Positions 1 through 7,191 of a DNA stretch of 14,311 nucleotides are shown piece after piece (position 1 is the first letter of the stretch; every line of letters starts with the position of its first letter). This DNA comes from JBNKEI01 sp050288705. Its GTDB lineage: Bacteria; Myxococcota; Myxococcia; Myxococcales; UBA5297. The notes under the pieces were generated by a model that made no database searches, was not told where the DNA came from, and saw nothing but the letters and a program-made list of their open reading frames with translations. Location of the stretch: the NCBI GenBank assembly GCA_050288705.1, contig JBNKEI010000088.1, positions 1 to 14,311 of the forward strand. Reading direction: 5' to 3'. Made by a program: the position numbers and the translations under genes.

Positions 1-110
1 ACGAATTTGAGACCACTTACTCTCGTCCAACGACAATCGTAACGCCATCCAAAGCCTAAACCAAAGGTCAGATCGGAATGCAAGCTGGTCTTTCGACTGT
101 GGCGCCCCCT

Positions 111-137
111 GGATTCCCGCTTTCGCGGGAATGACGG
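111..137. repeat. RESGNP-type palindromic repeat (dRS3-like)
   Basis: The core at 113-132 has perfect 8-bp arms ATTCCCGC and GCGGGAAT around a TTTC loop, flanked by GG and GAC. This matches the dispersed ATTCCC...GGGAAT repeat (dRS3 in Neisseria) that occurs in many proteobacterial genomes and often translates as RESGNP in spurious ORFs, as it does here on the minus strand. It lies about 30 bases past the point where the vapB remnant loses homology. A GTGGCGCC octamer flanks it on both sides (about 99-106 and 143-150). Confidence 0.8.
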
Positions 138-166
138 AGGGCGTGGCGCCGGATATGGGGACACGC

Positions 167-371
167 CCTAGAACGCTCGGCCATAAAGTCATCGCTGACC
201 TGCTCGCTTGTTAGAAAAAAACTATCCCAAGCATTTTCAATGGGAGACAAGATTCGTTCTTGTCCGACGACTCGAACAAAAACTCTCTTATACGTTGTCA
301 GGGAAACGGGATTCGGCAGGTAGTCGAACTGATTGAGTGCGATTGTTGATGAAAACAGACCCTGTTAGCAT
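167..371 (-). pseudogene. vapB: VapB-type antitoxin remnant, frameshifted and truncated
   Basis: Two minus-strand frames together spell a VapB (AbrB-fold) antitoxin. From an ATG at 369-371, preceded by GGAAG, the first frame reads MLTGSVFINNRTQSVRLPAE and on to ...FPDNV, then stops at TAA (288-290). A +1 shift restores VFVRVVGQERILSPIENAWD (from about 281), then SFF...SEQVSDDFMAERSR ending near 167. The INNRTQSVRLP DNA-binding segment and the C-terminal WDSFF...VSDDFM.ER toxin-binding tail are typical of the family, which is usually about 75 aa. Seven bases (TAAGAGA) stand where six would code for Lys-Glu, so one base was gained. The last few codons are missing and no vapC toxin follows in the bases that remain. 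The gene is almost certainly dead, though the family assignment rests on memory. Confidence 0.7.
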
Positions 372-401
372 AAAAACTTCCGGTCAAACAGATGCTCTAC
401 A

Positions 402-407
402 TTTATA
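402..407 (-). promoter_or_regulatory. Possible -10 box of the vapB remnant
   Basis: The minus strand reads TATATACTATAAATG about 30 bases before the vapB ATG, giving TATAAA or TATACT as a -10 candidate. No good -35 lies at the right spacing. VapB-VapC operons often repress themselves at AT-rich inverted repeats in this position, so the motif could also be an operator relic. Confidence 0.25.
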
Positions 408-505
408 GTATATAGCCTTCGTTGCAATGGTCATTCGCAAGGACAAGGTCTTTCCCAAATCAACTCAAAAATTCTCACACAAGCAACTTTGGAAGTACCG
501 GTGAT

Positions 506-1177
506 TTAGTTTTTTCTTAACAAGACATACAAAGCTCCTAACCCTCCGTCGTGAACACGAGCGGTTGAGAAAGCCAGCACCGAACGCCCGATAGCTCCTC
601 GACATAGCCAGGTTTTAAGGCTTTCCTTTAATACGGGAATATTGTCTTTAGAGTTCAAACCACGGCCATGAATAATCAGCACGCATCGCTTGCCTTCTTT
701 TCTTGCCTGAATCAAAAAGCGCTCAACCGCTTCTTTGGCCTCTGGTTTGGTCTTCCCGTGAAGGTCGATGTGCCCTTGAATGGCATAGTCTCCTCGTCGG
801 AGGGTAGCTAATAATCCTTGGTTGACCCCTGGCGCTGCGCCTTCAATGAACTCATCGGTATCAGCAATGTCCCAGTCGCCATTTCCCGAAACCAGATCGG
901 AAAGCCGCGCCAGAGCTTCCGCATCTTCGCTAACGACTTGGCGAACCTTGGGAGTAGGAAAAGGCGTTTCTTGCCTCTCGGCAAAAGGAACTACTTGGGC
1001 CATTGCCTGGGCAAATAGCGATTCTTCATCGGTGGCAATTGGAGGCGTTGGCTTAGGTACATGAGTGGTGAGCGGCAAGTTTGGCGGGGACTTCTTAATC
1101 TGTATTTGACTGCGAATAGCCTGAAATGGTTGGTTAAAGGCCCCTGCCTTTTGCTTTTTGGAATTAGTTTTCTTCAT
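506..1177 (-). CDS. Smr domain protein
   Basis: This 223-aa protein ends in an Smr (small MutS-related) domain, a nicking endonuclease or RNA-binding fold found at the C-terminus of MutS2 and as stand-alone proteins. The signature motifs are visible: DLHG at 138-141, IIHGRGLNS at 168-176 and GGLGALYVLLR at 211-221. Residues 1-50 are Lys/Pro-rich and probably disordered. Residues 51-130 form a linker similar to the N-terminal part of proteobacterial SmrA/YdaL-type proteins. The start has no strong Shine-Dalgarno sequence. The gene diverges from the lipoprotein gene across 36 bases, so the two may share control sequences. The exact substrate cannot be told from sequence. Confidence 0.88.
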   Translation of the reverse strand: MKKTNSKKQKAGAFNQPFQAIRSQIQIKKSPPNLPLTTHVPKPTPPIATDEESLFAQAMAQVVPFAERQETPFPTPKVRQVVSEDAEALARLSDLVSGNGDWDIADTDEFIEGAAPGVNQGLLATLRRGDYAIQGHIDLHGKTKPEAKEAVERFLIQARKEGKRCVLIIHGRGLNSKDNIPVLKESLKTWLCRGAIGRSVLAFSTARVHDGGLGALYVLLRKN

Positions 1178-1213
1178 ACTTATCAGTATAGGCTAACCAG
1201 TGGGTAAAAGGAC

Positions 1214-2128
1214 GTGTTTAACTCGAAATTACTCCCTTTGGTGGTTTTATTGACGGCTTGTGAGCCAAAACCAGCTTCCCTAGTAGTTCAGCCGGAATCA
1301 TTACACACCACCTCTTTAAAAAACGTAAGTGTTCTGAAAACTATTCTGAGCGATTCTGAGGGAAGGCCTTTAAAGGGTGTTCGCTGCACCTTTAGATCGG
1401 CTAATCCTACTATTGCGCAAGCTAAAAACGATGGCTCGGTAGAATACAAAGCTCCGGGAAAAACGACTATTTCCGTGCGCTGCGTACACTTGGAAGCTAC
1501 CGTGCCAGTTAGAGTAGGAATTCCAGTACGGCTTGATTTCAAGGCGGTCTGTAAAAATCTCTGCGTTACGGTCTCGCCTAACCCTTGGAAAATTAGATTG
1601 GTAGGCGAAGGAAGTATGGCCAAGTTAGTAACCCGGGTATTTGATTTTGAAGGGAAACAGATTCCCAATATTAAAGCGCAGTACGAAATTGTTAATACCG
1701 ATTCGCGAAGCGCCAAAAAACCTGCCGGAATAGTTTTAAGCGAAGATATGGTTTATAACCACGGGAAAGAAGGCCAATACGTAATATTAGCAATTGTAGG
1801 AAATCTTTATGCTCGCCTACTAGTGGATGTGGTCATGCCAGTGGTAGACGAAGTAAAGGCGCCGTTGCTAATAAGACTTGCGCCAGGAGAGCAATACCAA
1901 CTTAGTCCGCAAACGTTTCGTCGAACCTCCCAAGGGATGCAGCCAGTCGCAGGCGCGCGAATATCATACATCTCTCGTAAGCCGTGGATTGCCGAGGTTT
2001 CCGACCAGGGGCTGATTCAGGGGAGGTTACCGGGAAAGACCGAGGTCCTTGCGGTAGCCGATGGCGGCTCGTTCGCTCAAATTATAATTCGTGTTACCAA
2101 AACAATGCATTCGCGCAAAAATAGATAG
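1214..2128 (+). CDS. Lipoprotein with Ig-like (Big_2-type) domains
   Basis: The 304-aa product starts with GTG and a short signal peptide ending in the lipobox LTAC, with the acylated cysteine at residue 16. This predicts a membrane-anchored lipoprotein of the envelope. Three beta-rich segments follow at about 20-105, 108-212 and 215-298. Their bacterial Ig-like hallmarks include S.NPTIAQ..., Y.APGKTTISV and W.AEVS..G.I.G..PGKTEVLA. The third matches the Big_2 pattern best. Such domains usually serve in surface architecture or adhesion; no enzyme motif is seen. AAAAGGAC sits only one base before the GTG and an earlier GGG (1202-1204) is better placed, so the start is plausible but not firm. 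A 117-bp internal stretch (1436-1552) is duplicated at 3116-3232. Confidence 0.8.
   Translation: MFNSKLLPLVVLLTACEPKPASLVVQPESLHTTSLKNVSVLKTILSDSEGRPLKGVRCTFRSANPTIAQAKNDGSVEYKAPGKTTISVRCVHLEATVPVRVGIPVRLDFKAVCKNLCVTVSPNPWKIRLVGEGSMAKLVTRVFDFEGKQIPNIKAQYEIVNTDSRSAKKPAGIVLSEDMVYNHGKEGQYVILAIVGNLYARLLVDVVMPVVDEVKAPLLIRLAPGEQYQLSPQTFRRTSQGMQPVAGARISYISRKPWIAEVSDQGLIQGRLPGKTEVLAVADGGSFAQIIIRVTKTMHSRKNR
1436..1552 (+). repeat. Parental copy of a 117-bp internal gene duplication
   Basis: This segment encodes roughly residues 75-113 of the Ig-like lipoprotein. It matches 3116-3232 at 113 of 117 positions, with abrupt loss of similarity at both ends. It spans the end of the first Ig-like domain and the start of the second, so the boundaries do not follow domain borders. 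Confidence 0.95.
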
Positions 2129-2192
2129 CGCTATTGATTTTAATTTGGCGCGGCGGTGTTTTGCGAATTCAAAGAGATGAATGGAGACGAAA

Positions 2193-2227
2193 GTCGCCAA
2201 CGGTGTCGTTTTGTTCCCGTAGGCGAC
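2193..2227. terminator. Hairpin between convergent genes, probable bidirectional terminator
   Basis: The arms GTCGCCAACGG (2193-2203) and CCGTAGGCGAC (2217-2227) pair over 11 positions with one A-A mismatch, around a 13-base T-rich loop. The hairpin lies between the 3' ends of the plus-strand lipoprotein gene and the minus-strand osmC gene. GTTCTTGTTCTCTT follows on the plus side and TTTCGTC on the minus side. Both U-tracts are weak, so the stem is certain and the terminator role is inferred. Confidence 0.5.
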
Positions 2228-2260
2228 GTTCTTGTTCTCTTGTCGACAATGCGCGCAACA

Positions 2261-2674
2261 TTATGCCTGCACGGTTAGCTCCAACACGATTTCTAGATTT
2301 AGGACCTTAGATATTGGACATCCAGCCTTTGCTGCTGCGGCAGCCTCCTCAACCTTCGCCTTGTCTGCTCCACAAGCCGTAACCTTGGTCTTCAGCAAGC
2401 TTTTGGTAAGGGTAAGGTTTTCAAAGGTGACAGTGCTCGTAGTCTCGATAGCTTCAGGCGTGATTCCACGCTCGCCAAGTTGTGCGCTTAACGCCATGCT
2501 AAAACAGCTAGCATGAGCGGCAGCAATTAGCTCCTCGGGATTGGTACCCGGAGCGTCTTCGAAACGAGTGCGGAAGCCAAAGCCTTGCTCCTTGATTGCT
2601 CCACTTTGGACGCTGAAGGTGCCCGCGCCATCCTTCAACCCACCTTTCCATGTAGCGTTCGCTTTTCGATTCAT
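2261..2674 (-). CDS. osmC: OsmC-type peroxiredoxin
   Basis: This is a 137-aa thiol peroxidase of the OsmC/Ohr family, which reduces organic hydroperoxides in the cytoplasm. The two redox cysteines are in family context: C57 in AAHASCFSMAL and C119 in GCPISKVL. Length and motif wording fit the OsmC branch rather than Ohr. An open frame extends upstream to 2785, but the ATG at 2672-2674 was chosen because AAAAAGGAGAATGTA gives a strong ribosome binding site and the protein then begins MNRKANATWKG, the normal family start. It is transcribed alone, facing the lipoprotein gene. Confidence 0.93.
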   Translation of the reverse strand: MNRKANATWKGGLKDGAGTFSVQSGAIKEQGFGFRTRFEDAPGTNPEELIAAAHASCFSMALSAQLGERGITPEAIETTSTVTFENLTLTKSLLKTKVTACGADKAKVEEAAAAAKAGCPISKVLNLEIVLELTVQA

Positions 2675-3333
2675 TACATTCTCCTTTTTTTGGTGCAAGA
2701 GCAGGCAAAATTTTTGTGCAATGTTCTTTGGTGTTGCGAATTGCCGCTCTGCATTCATTTTTTGTTTTAAGTTGCTGTTTTCCACAACTAAGTGACCGAG
2801 AAAAATCCACTTTTTAAGAAGTGGAAGGTTTTTATGGTTGATATTCGAAATTCCAACCGCCTTGAATGGAATGAGGGATCAGTCTTGATGGCGCAATTTG
2901 GTTCCATTGGAGATAGGTGTGACCATTAATGATTACTCCCTGGACTGTCCTGTTTTAATCTGACAAAAGAAAAATTGCAACTAAAACGCCCAAATAATGC
3001 TTCATGAGTTATTCCTTCTTTTCTTTCCTAAACCGCAGAAAGAAAGTCGAATTTCTAAGTCAAGTCAAGAAATTTGTGTCGCTGATAAGATATCCGCGGC
3101 GGTAACAAGCGACTATCGGTAGAATACAAAGCTCCGGGAAAAACGACTATTTCCGTGCACTGCGTACACTTGGAAGTTGCCGTGCCAGTTAGAGTAGGAA
3201 TTCCAGCACGGCTTGATTTCAAGGCGGTCTGTTTCTCGTTTCATTTGGACGGCAGCATTACCGGTAAATGACGCTCAGGCAACTGCCACGATCAATCTTT
3301 AGATGCCGTGGACGCAAAGCAGCGTACGTGCTC
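2675..3333. other. Intergenic region with a decayed gene fragment
   Basis: These 659 bases contain no convincing gene. From the left they hold the osmC leader, a small hairpin with 7-bp arms TCCACTT/AAGTGGA (2806-2825), about 290 bases without recognised features, and the duplicated lipoprotein-gene fragment at 3116-3232. The fragment lies in an open plus-strand frame from 3089 to about 3292 that lacks a start codon and is out of any gene context. Confidence 0.6.
3116..3232 (+). pseudogene. Orphan copy of an internal lipoprotein-gene segment
   Basis: This is a 113/117 match to 1436-1552, same orientation, exactly 1680 bases away. The four differences are all transitions, and all change the encoded residue when read in the parental frame: Arg89 to His, Ala95 to Val, Thr96 to Ala and Val105 to Ala. 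The copy has no start codon, no signal peptide and no flanking homology. It is therefore a fragment, either duplicated locally or recombined in from a diverged paralogue elsewhere in the genome. Confidence 0.9.
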
Positions 3334-4278
3334 TCAACCAGCCCGCTGGTAGTCGGAAGTATTCTGCGACTGTTGTTCCTTTTCCCAATTAGCAATTTCT
3401 TTAGAAACAATTTCGTATTCTTGTTGAATTGATTCACCGATTTTACTTTTCTGGAGCGCATGTTCGTAAGCGGTGTGTGCTCTTTGCAAGTATTCCACGC
3501 CGCTGGAAGATATTTTTTTGAGAAAGGGGACAATCTTCTTCGGATGCAAATCGTCAAGCGGGTTTTCGCTCGTTCGGACTTGATGCCCGCGATACATATT
3601 GTCTCGAATCGTTTTTATGCGTTTGAACTCGCGCTGAGTTTGGCAATGGATTTCTTCGATTTTTTTATTAACAAATTTCTTTTGTTGAAGTGACTTTGTG
3701 TCATTAATGTGGAATTCTTCCAATGTGGGTTGAAAATCTCTTAACAGGTTCTCGATCTTAGATTTGCGTTCGGCTCTTTGAAAGAATCCAAGCGAAACCG
3801 AGATTTTAAGTTCTTCGCCAAGGTATTTGTGAGACCGGTAAAGATTGGTGGTGATTAATAAATCTAAAGCAATTTGCTGGATTAATGAAAACCTTTCTCC
3901 AGCAAATGCTTTTTGATTAGAAACAGGTTGGCTCTCAGTCAGATCGGAAAGTAATATTTCCAGACCTGTTTTGTTTTTCAAAAAAATTTTCGAACGCTTA
4001 TAGGGGCAGGTTTCTTCAGAAAATTGAACCAATAACTGATAAACGGTTTTCAAGTTTTCAACCGAGGCTGCTCCCTTTCGCTGGTCCTTGTTGCCGTGGT
4101 ACACATTTCTTGCGGCTTCGTAAAACATTTGTAGCGACTGTAGTCCTACTTGAACTCCGGTAAGATACCATTCCGGATTTTGAAATCGGATAGGCAAAAA
4201 AGTTTGTAGCTCACTAAGAATTTGTGCGTTAAGGTCTTTAAGCCTTGCTTTTTTGATTACATAGTCGTGTTCGTTCAT
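3334..4278 (-). CDS. Hypothetical helical protein
   Basis: I do not recognise this 314-aa protein. It is rich in Lys, Glu, Gln and Leu, has no signal peptide or membrane segment, and should be mostly alpha-helical and cytoplasmic. Possible landmarks are an aromatic stretch NPEWYLTGVQ near residue 35, a long charged region after about 180, and a C-terminal helix SIQQEYEIVSKEIANWEKEQ. The frame opens 12 codons earlier. The ATG at 4276-4278 is preferred because AAGGGCGGG precedes it at a workable distance, while the earlier ATG has none. A terminator separates it from rsmB, so it is probably transcribed alone. Codon usage resembles that of the neighbours. The reading frame is convincing and the function is open. 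Confidence 0.65.
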   Translation of the reverse strand: MNEHDYVIKKARLKDLNAQILSELQTFLPIRFQNPEWYLTGVQVGLQSLQMFYEAARNVYHGNKDQRKGAASVENLKTVYQLLVQFSEETCPYKRSKIFLKNKTGLEILLSDLTESQPVSNQKAFAGERFSLIQQIALDLLITTNLYRSHKYLGEELKISVSLGFFQRAERKSKIENLLRDFQPTLEEFHINDTKSLQQKKFVNKKIEEIHCQTQREFKRIKTIRDNMYRGHQVRTSENPLDDLHPKKIVPFLKKISSSGVEYLQRAHTAYEHALQKSKIGESIQQEYEIVSKEIANWEKEQQSQNTSDYQRAG

Positions 4279-4322
4279 TGTTGCCCGCCCTTGTTTACAT
4301 ATCAACGACACCACAAAGGCTG

Positions 4323-4350
4323 AAAAAAAGGCAAGACCGGAGTTGCCTTT
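4323..4350 (-). terminator. Rho-independent terminator after the rsmB-like gene
   Basis: On the minus strand, AAAGGCAA and TTGCCTTT form a perfect 8-bp stem around an 8-base CTCCGGTC loop. The stem runs directly into further T residues (TTTTTTT in total). It lies about 60 bases beyond the stop codon at 4413, between this gene and the next one on the same strand. Confidence 0.85.
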
Positions 4351-4412
4351 ACTTTCTAAAATTCTTAGCCGGTTTCAATAATGTCTTCTGCTCTCATAAT
4401 GACTGCTCCCTC

Positions 4413-5753
4413 TCAAGTTCGCTCGAAAACCGCAGCAAAAAAGCCATCAGTTCCCTGGCGATGGGGAAACAATTTCAGGAAGGGCCCGGGGGATATATCA
4501 GGAGAAAGAAGAGAGTGAGCAGGAATCAGGCGAAAATCAGAGTGAGCGTGTAAAAACCGCTCGGCTACTATTTCATTCTCCGCACGAACAATACTACAAG
4601 TAGCGTATATTAACCGCCCTCCCTTTCGCACAAGCGATGAAAAACGATTCAATATTTCTTCTTGTAGTGCGGGGAATCGATGAAAATCAGACGGTTGAAA
4701 GCGATAGCGAGCATCAGGATTGCGGCGCAGGGCTCCTAGTCCTGAGCACGGAGCATCTACCAATACGCGATCGGCTTTGCCATGCATTGACTGCAAAAAA
4801 GCATCCGCTTGGCTTCCCTGAGGAAGTGTACGTATATGAATATTGCGTGCTCCTGCTCGGCGGGCGCGTCGAGAAAGCTCTGCCAATCGTTCCTTTCCAA
4901 CGTCGTAGGCAAAGAGTTTTCCCTGATTATGCATTTGGGCGCTAAGAGCCAAAGTTTTTCCACCAACTCCTGCGCAAGCGTCTACTACTCTTTCTCCTGG
5001 CTGGGCGTGTACTAGTTGCGCCAACAATTGACTGCCTTCATCTTGGATTTCGAATAGTCCCTCAGTAAAGGATTTTAAAGAATGCGCATTCACTCTTGTT
5101 TCCAAAGTTAGTCCCCAAGGAGACCAAAGAGTGGGGCGTGCGTTAATATTTTCTGAGGCCAACCTTTGCATAAGAGTGGTGGGGTCGGTTTTTAAATAGT
5201 TGGCGCGTATCGTAAGAGGAGCGCGAATGCTAAATGATTGGGCAAGAGCTATTGCTTCTGCTTCACCCAGTTCTTGAACTAACGTCTCTGCAACAAATAA
5301 GGGAAGCGAGCTGTGTATTGCCACTCGTTCGGAAGCAGAAAAATAATCTGGTAATTCAGGTGGTGCTTTTTCTAAATCATAAAAAAAAGGGCCGGCTAGA
5401 CGCTTTATTGCTTCTAAGTGGGCCGAAGAGAAGGCAGATTCTTGTAAACAATAAGCGGCAAAGCGCAGCGAAAAAAGAGTATGCTCGGGAATATTAGCTG
5501 GCGTGGTTATTTTTCCGAAAATGGCAAAGTCTAAACGGCGTTCGTTGCGCAGCAAACCATATACAGTTTCGGAAATAGCTCTTCGCTCTGAGCTGTAAAG
5601 CCGCCTTTCTCGGCGCAAAACTTTATCTAAAACCCGATCAGCTGACTGGCCTTCTGTGCGTATACGGGTATAAATCTCTAGGGTGAGCGATTGCACCAAA
5701 TCAAAACGCAAAGGCCTGGTGGAAAAGGGAGCAGGAGCTTTAGGTGACACCAT
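4413..5753 (-). CDS. rsmB: RsmB-like 16S rRNA (cytosine-C5) methyltransferase
   Basis: The 446-aa product has the RsmB layout. An N-terminal NusB-like helical RNA-binding domain occupies about 15-150. A linker follows, then a NOL1/NOP2/Sun class I methyltransferase domain from about 235 to the end. Visible motifs are the SAM loop VVDACAGVGGKTLAL at 256-270, DAPCSGLGALRRNPD from 333 with C336, and YATCS at 383-387 with the catalytic nucleophile C386. HRQGTDGFFAAVF at 431-443 is the usual C-terminal signature. The known family member RsmB methylates C967 of 16S rRNA in E. coli. The usual partner fmt is not adjacent. The ATG lacks a clear Shine-Dalgarno sequence, but the family alignment fits this start. 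It follows the Ser-rich gene by 60 bases on the same strand. Confidence 0.88.
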   Translation of the reverse strand: MVSPKAPAPFSTRPLRFDLVQSLTLEIYTRIRTEGQSADRVLDKVLRRERRLYSSERRAISETVYGLLRNERRLDFAIFGKITTPANIPEHTLFSLRFAAYCLQESAFSSAHLEAIKRLAGPFFYDLEKAPPELPDYFSASERVAIHSSLPLFVAETLVQELGEAEAIALAQSFSIRAPLTIRANYLKTDPTTLMQRLASENINARPTLWSPWGLTLETRVNAHSLKSFTEGLFEIQDEGSQLLAQLVHAQPGERVVDACAGVGGKTLALSAQMHNQGKLFAYDVGKERLAELSRRARRAGARNIHIRTLPQGSQADAFLQSMHGKADRVLVDAPCSGLGALRRNPDARYRFQPSDFHRFPALQEEILNRFSSLVRKGGRLIYATCSIVRAENEIVAERFLHAHSDFRLIPAHSLLSPDISPGPFLKLFPHRQGTDGFFAAVFERT

Positions 5754-5813
5754 ATTTTTGCATTCTGCAATCTTTGAAGTTATTTCGTAGTTTCTAATTA
5801 CTAGATGGATATT

Positions 5814-6596
5814 TCATTTTTTAATGGTAGAGGACTCTCCTTTTTTCTTTAATGCGTCTGCCAAGCTCGCATCGGCATCTTTCTTTTTTTGTGCCATATA
5901 TATGTTGCGGGAGTGAGCTAAAGTTGACAATATGCCATCCATATTACTATCGTTAGAACTTAAATTAATCGCGCTTAGCGTTGCTCCATGATAGCTATCA
6001 AACGCTGCTTTGGCTGTTTCATATTCATGAAGTCTTTTCTTTTCAGTTATATAATACTTCCATTGCGTTTCGCTTTTATGTTGCATGGAGAAGTAATCAT
6101 TGTCTAAGTAACGCCAATCAGGTAGATAATGTGATTTGATAGGATAGCTTGTTTCTTGGGCGGGCGTTACCGGTTCGGCATTCGTAGCGGGTTCAGCCGT
6201 TACTGGCTCGGCTGTTGGCTCAGGGGGCACTGCAGATTGCTTTTCTATGTGGATATCAGGATTAACGCTAACGCCTGCTCTCCGTGTAGTTGTAGGCCTA
6301 GTTTTTCGCATGTGCTGGGAGCTAGTGTTCTCCGAAGTTACTCCCGTATTCGGCTTGGTGTGGGAATTTTCAAAATCGTCGCGCTTCTTGTGAGACGAAC
6401 GCGATGAAGAAGACGATGAATGCGAAGATGATGGAACTGAACCGGGTTGAGCACTTCTCGATGTTGGGCGCGATTTCTTTTTGCGTTCTGCTTTTGGCTG
6501 GGCGCTAGATGTGCTCCCGGAATTGTTATCAGACTGCCTGACTGGCACGCGCTCTGCTGAAGCAGGCGTTTTGTTGTTGACCGTTCCGGGAAACAT
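5814..6596 (-). CDS. Hypothetical Ser/Pro-rich protein with helical C-terminus
   Basis: I do not recognise this 260-aa protein. The ATG at 6594-6596 is fixed by AAGGAG six bases upstream; the frame extends further back without support. Residues 1-120 are Ser/Lys/Arg/Thr-rich and predicted disordered, with a Ser run SSSHSSSSSSRSS at about 56-68. Residues 124-146 carry an imperfect Pro-Glu repeat (EPTAEPVTAEPATNAEPVTP). Residues 150-260 contain conserved-looking aromatic and helical segments (YLPDWRYLDNDYFS, then QWKYYITEKKRLHEYETAKAAF) and a Lys-rich tail. There is no signal peptide or membrane segment. The layout of a disordered head plus a compact tail is common in secreted effectors of host-associated bacteria, but nothing here proves secretion. 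Confidence 0.7.
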   Translation of the reverse strand: MFPGTVNNKTPASAERVPVRQSDNNSGSTSSAQPKAERKKKSRPTSRSAQPGSVPSSSHSSSSSSRSSHKKRDDFENSHTKPNTGVTSENTSSQHMRKTRPTTTRRAGVSVNPDIHIEKQSAVPPEPTAEPVTAEPATNAEPVTPAQETSYPIKSHYLPDWRYLDNDYFSMQHKSETQWKYYITEKKRLHEYETAKAAFDSYHGATLSAINLSSNDSNMDGILSTLAHSRNIYMAQKKKDADASLADALKKKGESSTIKK

Positions 6597-6769
6597 TATT
6601 GGCTCCTTAAACAAAAAATCATTTTTTTTGAAAGCAGGTATGTCGAATACAAAATGCAATCGGCATGAAAATGTAGCTCATCATCGCACATTGGATAAAC
6701 GAGTTTATCGTCACTACGGATCGTTGTCAAAAAGCTTCGCAGAGCAGCTTGATCTCCTAGGCTTGCAGG

Positions 6770-6789
6770 CGGATCGAGACCTCGATCCG
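6770..6789. repeat. Perfect palindrome at the left border of the GC-rich block
   Basis: The arms CGGATCGAG and CTCGATCCG pair perfectly over nine positions with a two-base AC spacer. A loop of two is too small for a good terminator hairpin, so a protein-binding site or cruciform is more likely. CGGATCG also occurs singly at about 6716-6722, and a 10-bp palindrome CCATCGATGG lies at 6821-6830. All sit in the 244 bases between the FmdB-type gene and the Ser-rich gene. Confidence 0.75.
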
Positions 6790-6840
6790 TAATAGCTGAG
6801 CTTTCACGCACTTGCTTGGGCCATCGATGGATGAACAGCA

Positions 6841-7074
6841 TCACTTCTCGCATGATGGTCTATTGCAGCGCGTCTCCCGTCCACAGCAGGGCGTTGCTCT
6901 GTCGCAGTGATTGTTCGACGAGCCTTTTCCCTTCATGATAAAGCCGGTCCCGCCGGCGATGATTCGCTGGACCTCGCCGCCGCAGGTTGGGCAGCAGCCG
7001 AGCGCGGGCTCGGAGATCGAATGGTGTTGTTCGAATTTTCCACATTGGGCGCATTCGTAGACATATGTCGGCAT
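6841..7074 (-). CDS. FmdB-family zinc ribbon protein
   Basis: This 77-aa protein begins MPTYVYECAQCGKFEQHHSI, the standard opening of the FmdB/CxxC_CxxC_SSSS family of putative regulatory zinc ribbons. Metal ligands are C8 and C11, then C28 and C31. The middle IIAGGTGFIMKGKGSS and the Cys-rich end TPCCGRETRCNRPSC also fit the family. The ATG at 7072-7074 has AGGAG five bases upstream. The frame opens at an ATG at 7188 immediately after the fusion gene, but those 38 residues do not resemble the family. It is the last gene of the GC-rich operon. Its molecular role is not established in the family. Confidence 0.87.
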   Translation of the reverse strand: MPTYVYECAQCGKFEQHHSISEPALGCCPTCGGEVQRIIAGGTGFIMKGKGSSNNHCDRATPCCGRETRCNRPSCEK

Positions 7075-7191
7075 GGGGTCTCCTAGTGGTTGCAGTTGGG
7101 GCTTTTCGCTTGGGCCGCGCAGGTTATATCGCTTCACGTATTGCAGGTCTTGCTTGTTGCCATTGGCTTGTTTCTCCTCTACGTACATCGG

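Noticed and set aside
68..78. AGATCGGAA occurring at about 70, 894 and 3940, recalling a sequencing adapter start
   Set aside because: The following bases differ from the adapter each time and two of the copies lie inside intact genes.
1..112. Open minus-strand frame running off the left edge (DLTFGLGFGWRYD, beta-barrel-like)
   Set aside because: Only about 35-45 codons are visible, the frame runs through the repeat, and no start or homology supports it.
68..250. 60-codon minus-strand ORF as an intact gene
   Set aside because: Its first half is the displaced C-terminus of VapB and its second half is the translated palindromic repeat; it is not a gene as it stands.
1288..1716. 142-codon minus-strand frame inside the lipoprotein gene
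   Set aside because: No motif or ribosome site; it is antisense to a gene with a clear lipobox and Ig-like repeats.
3258..3557. 99-codon minus-strand frame overlapping the 314-aa gene
   Set aside because: It overlaps the better-supported gene in another frame and has no recognisable content.
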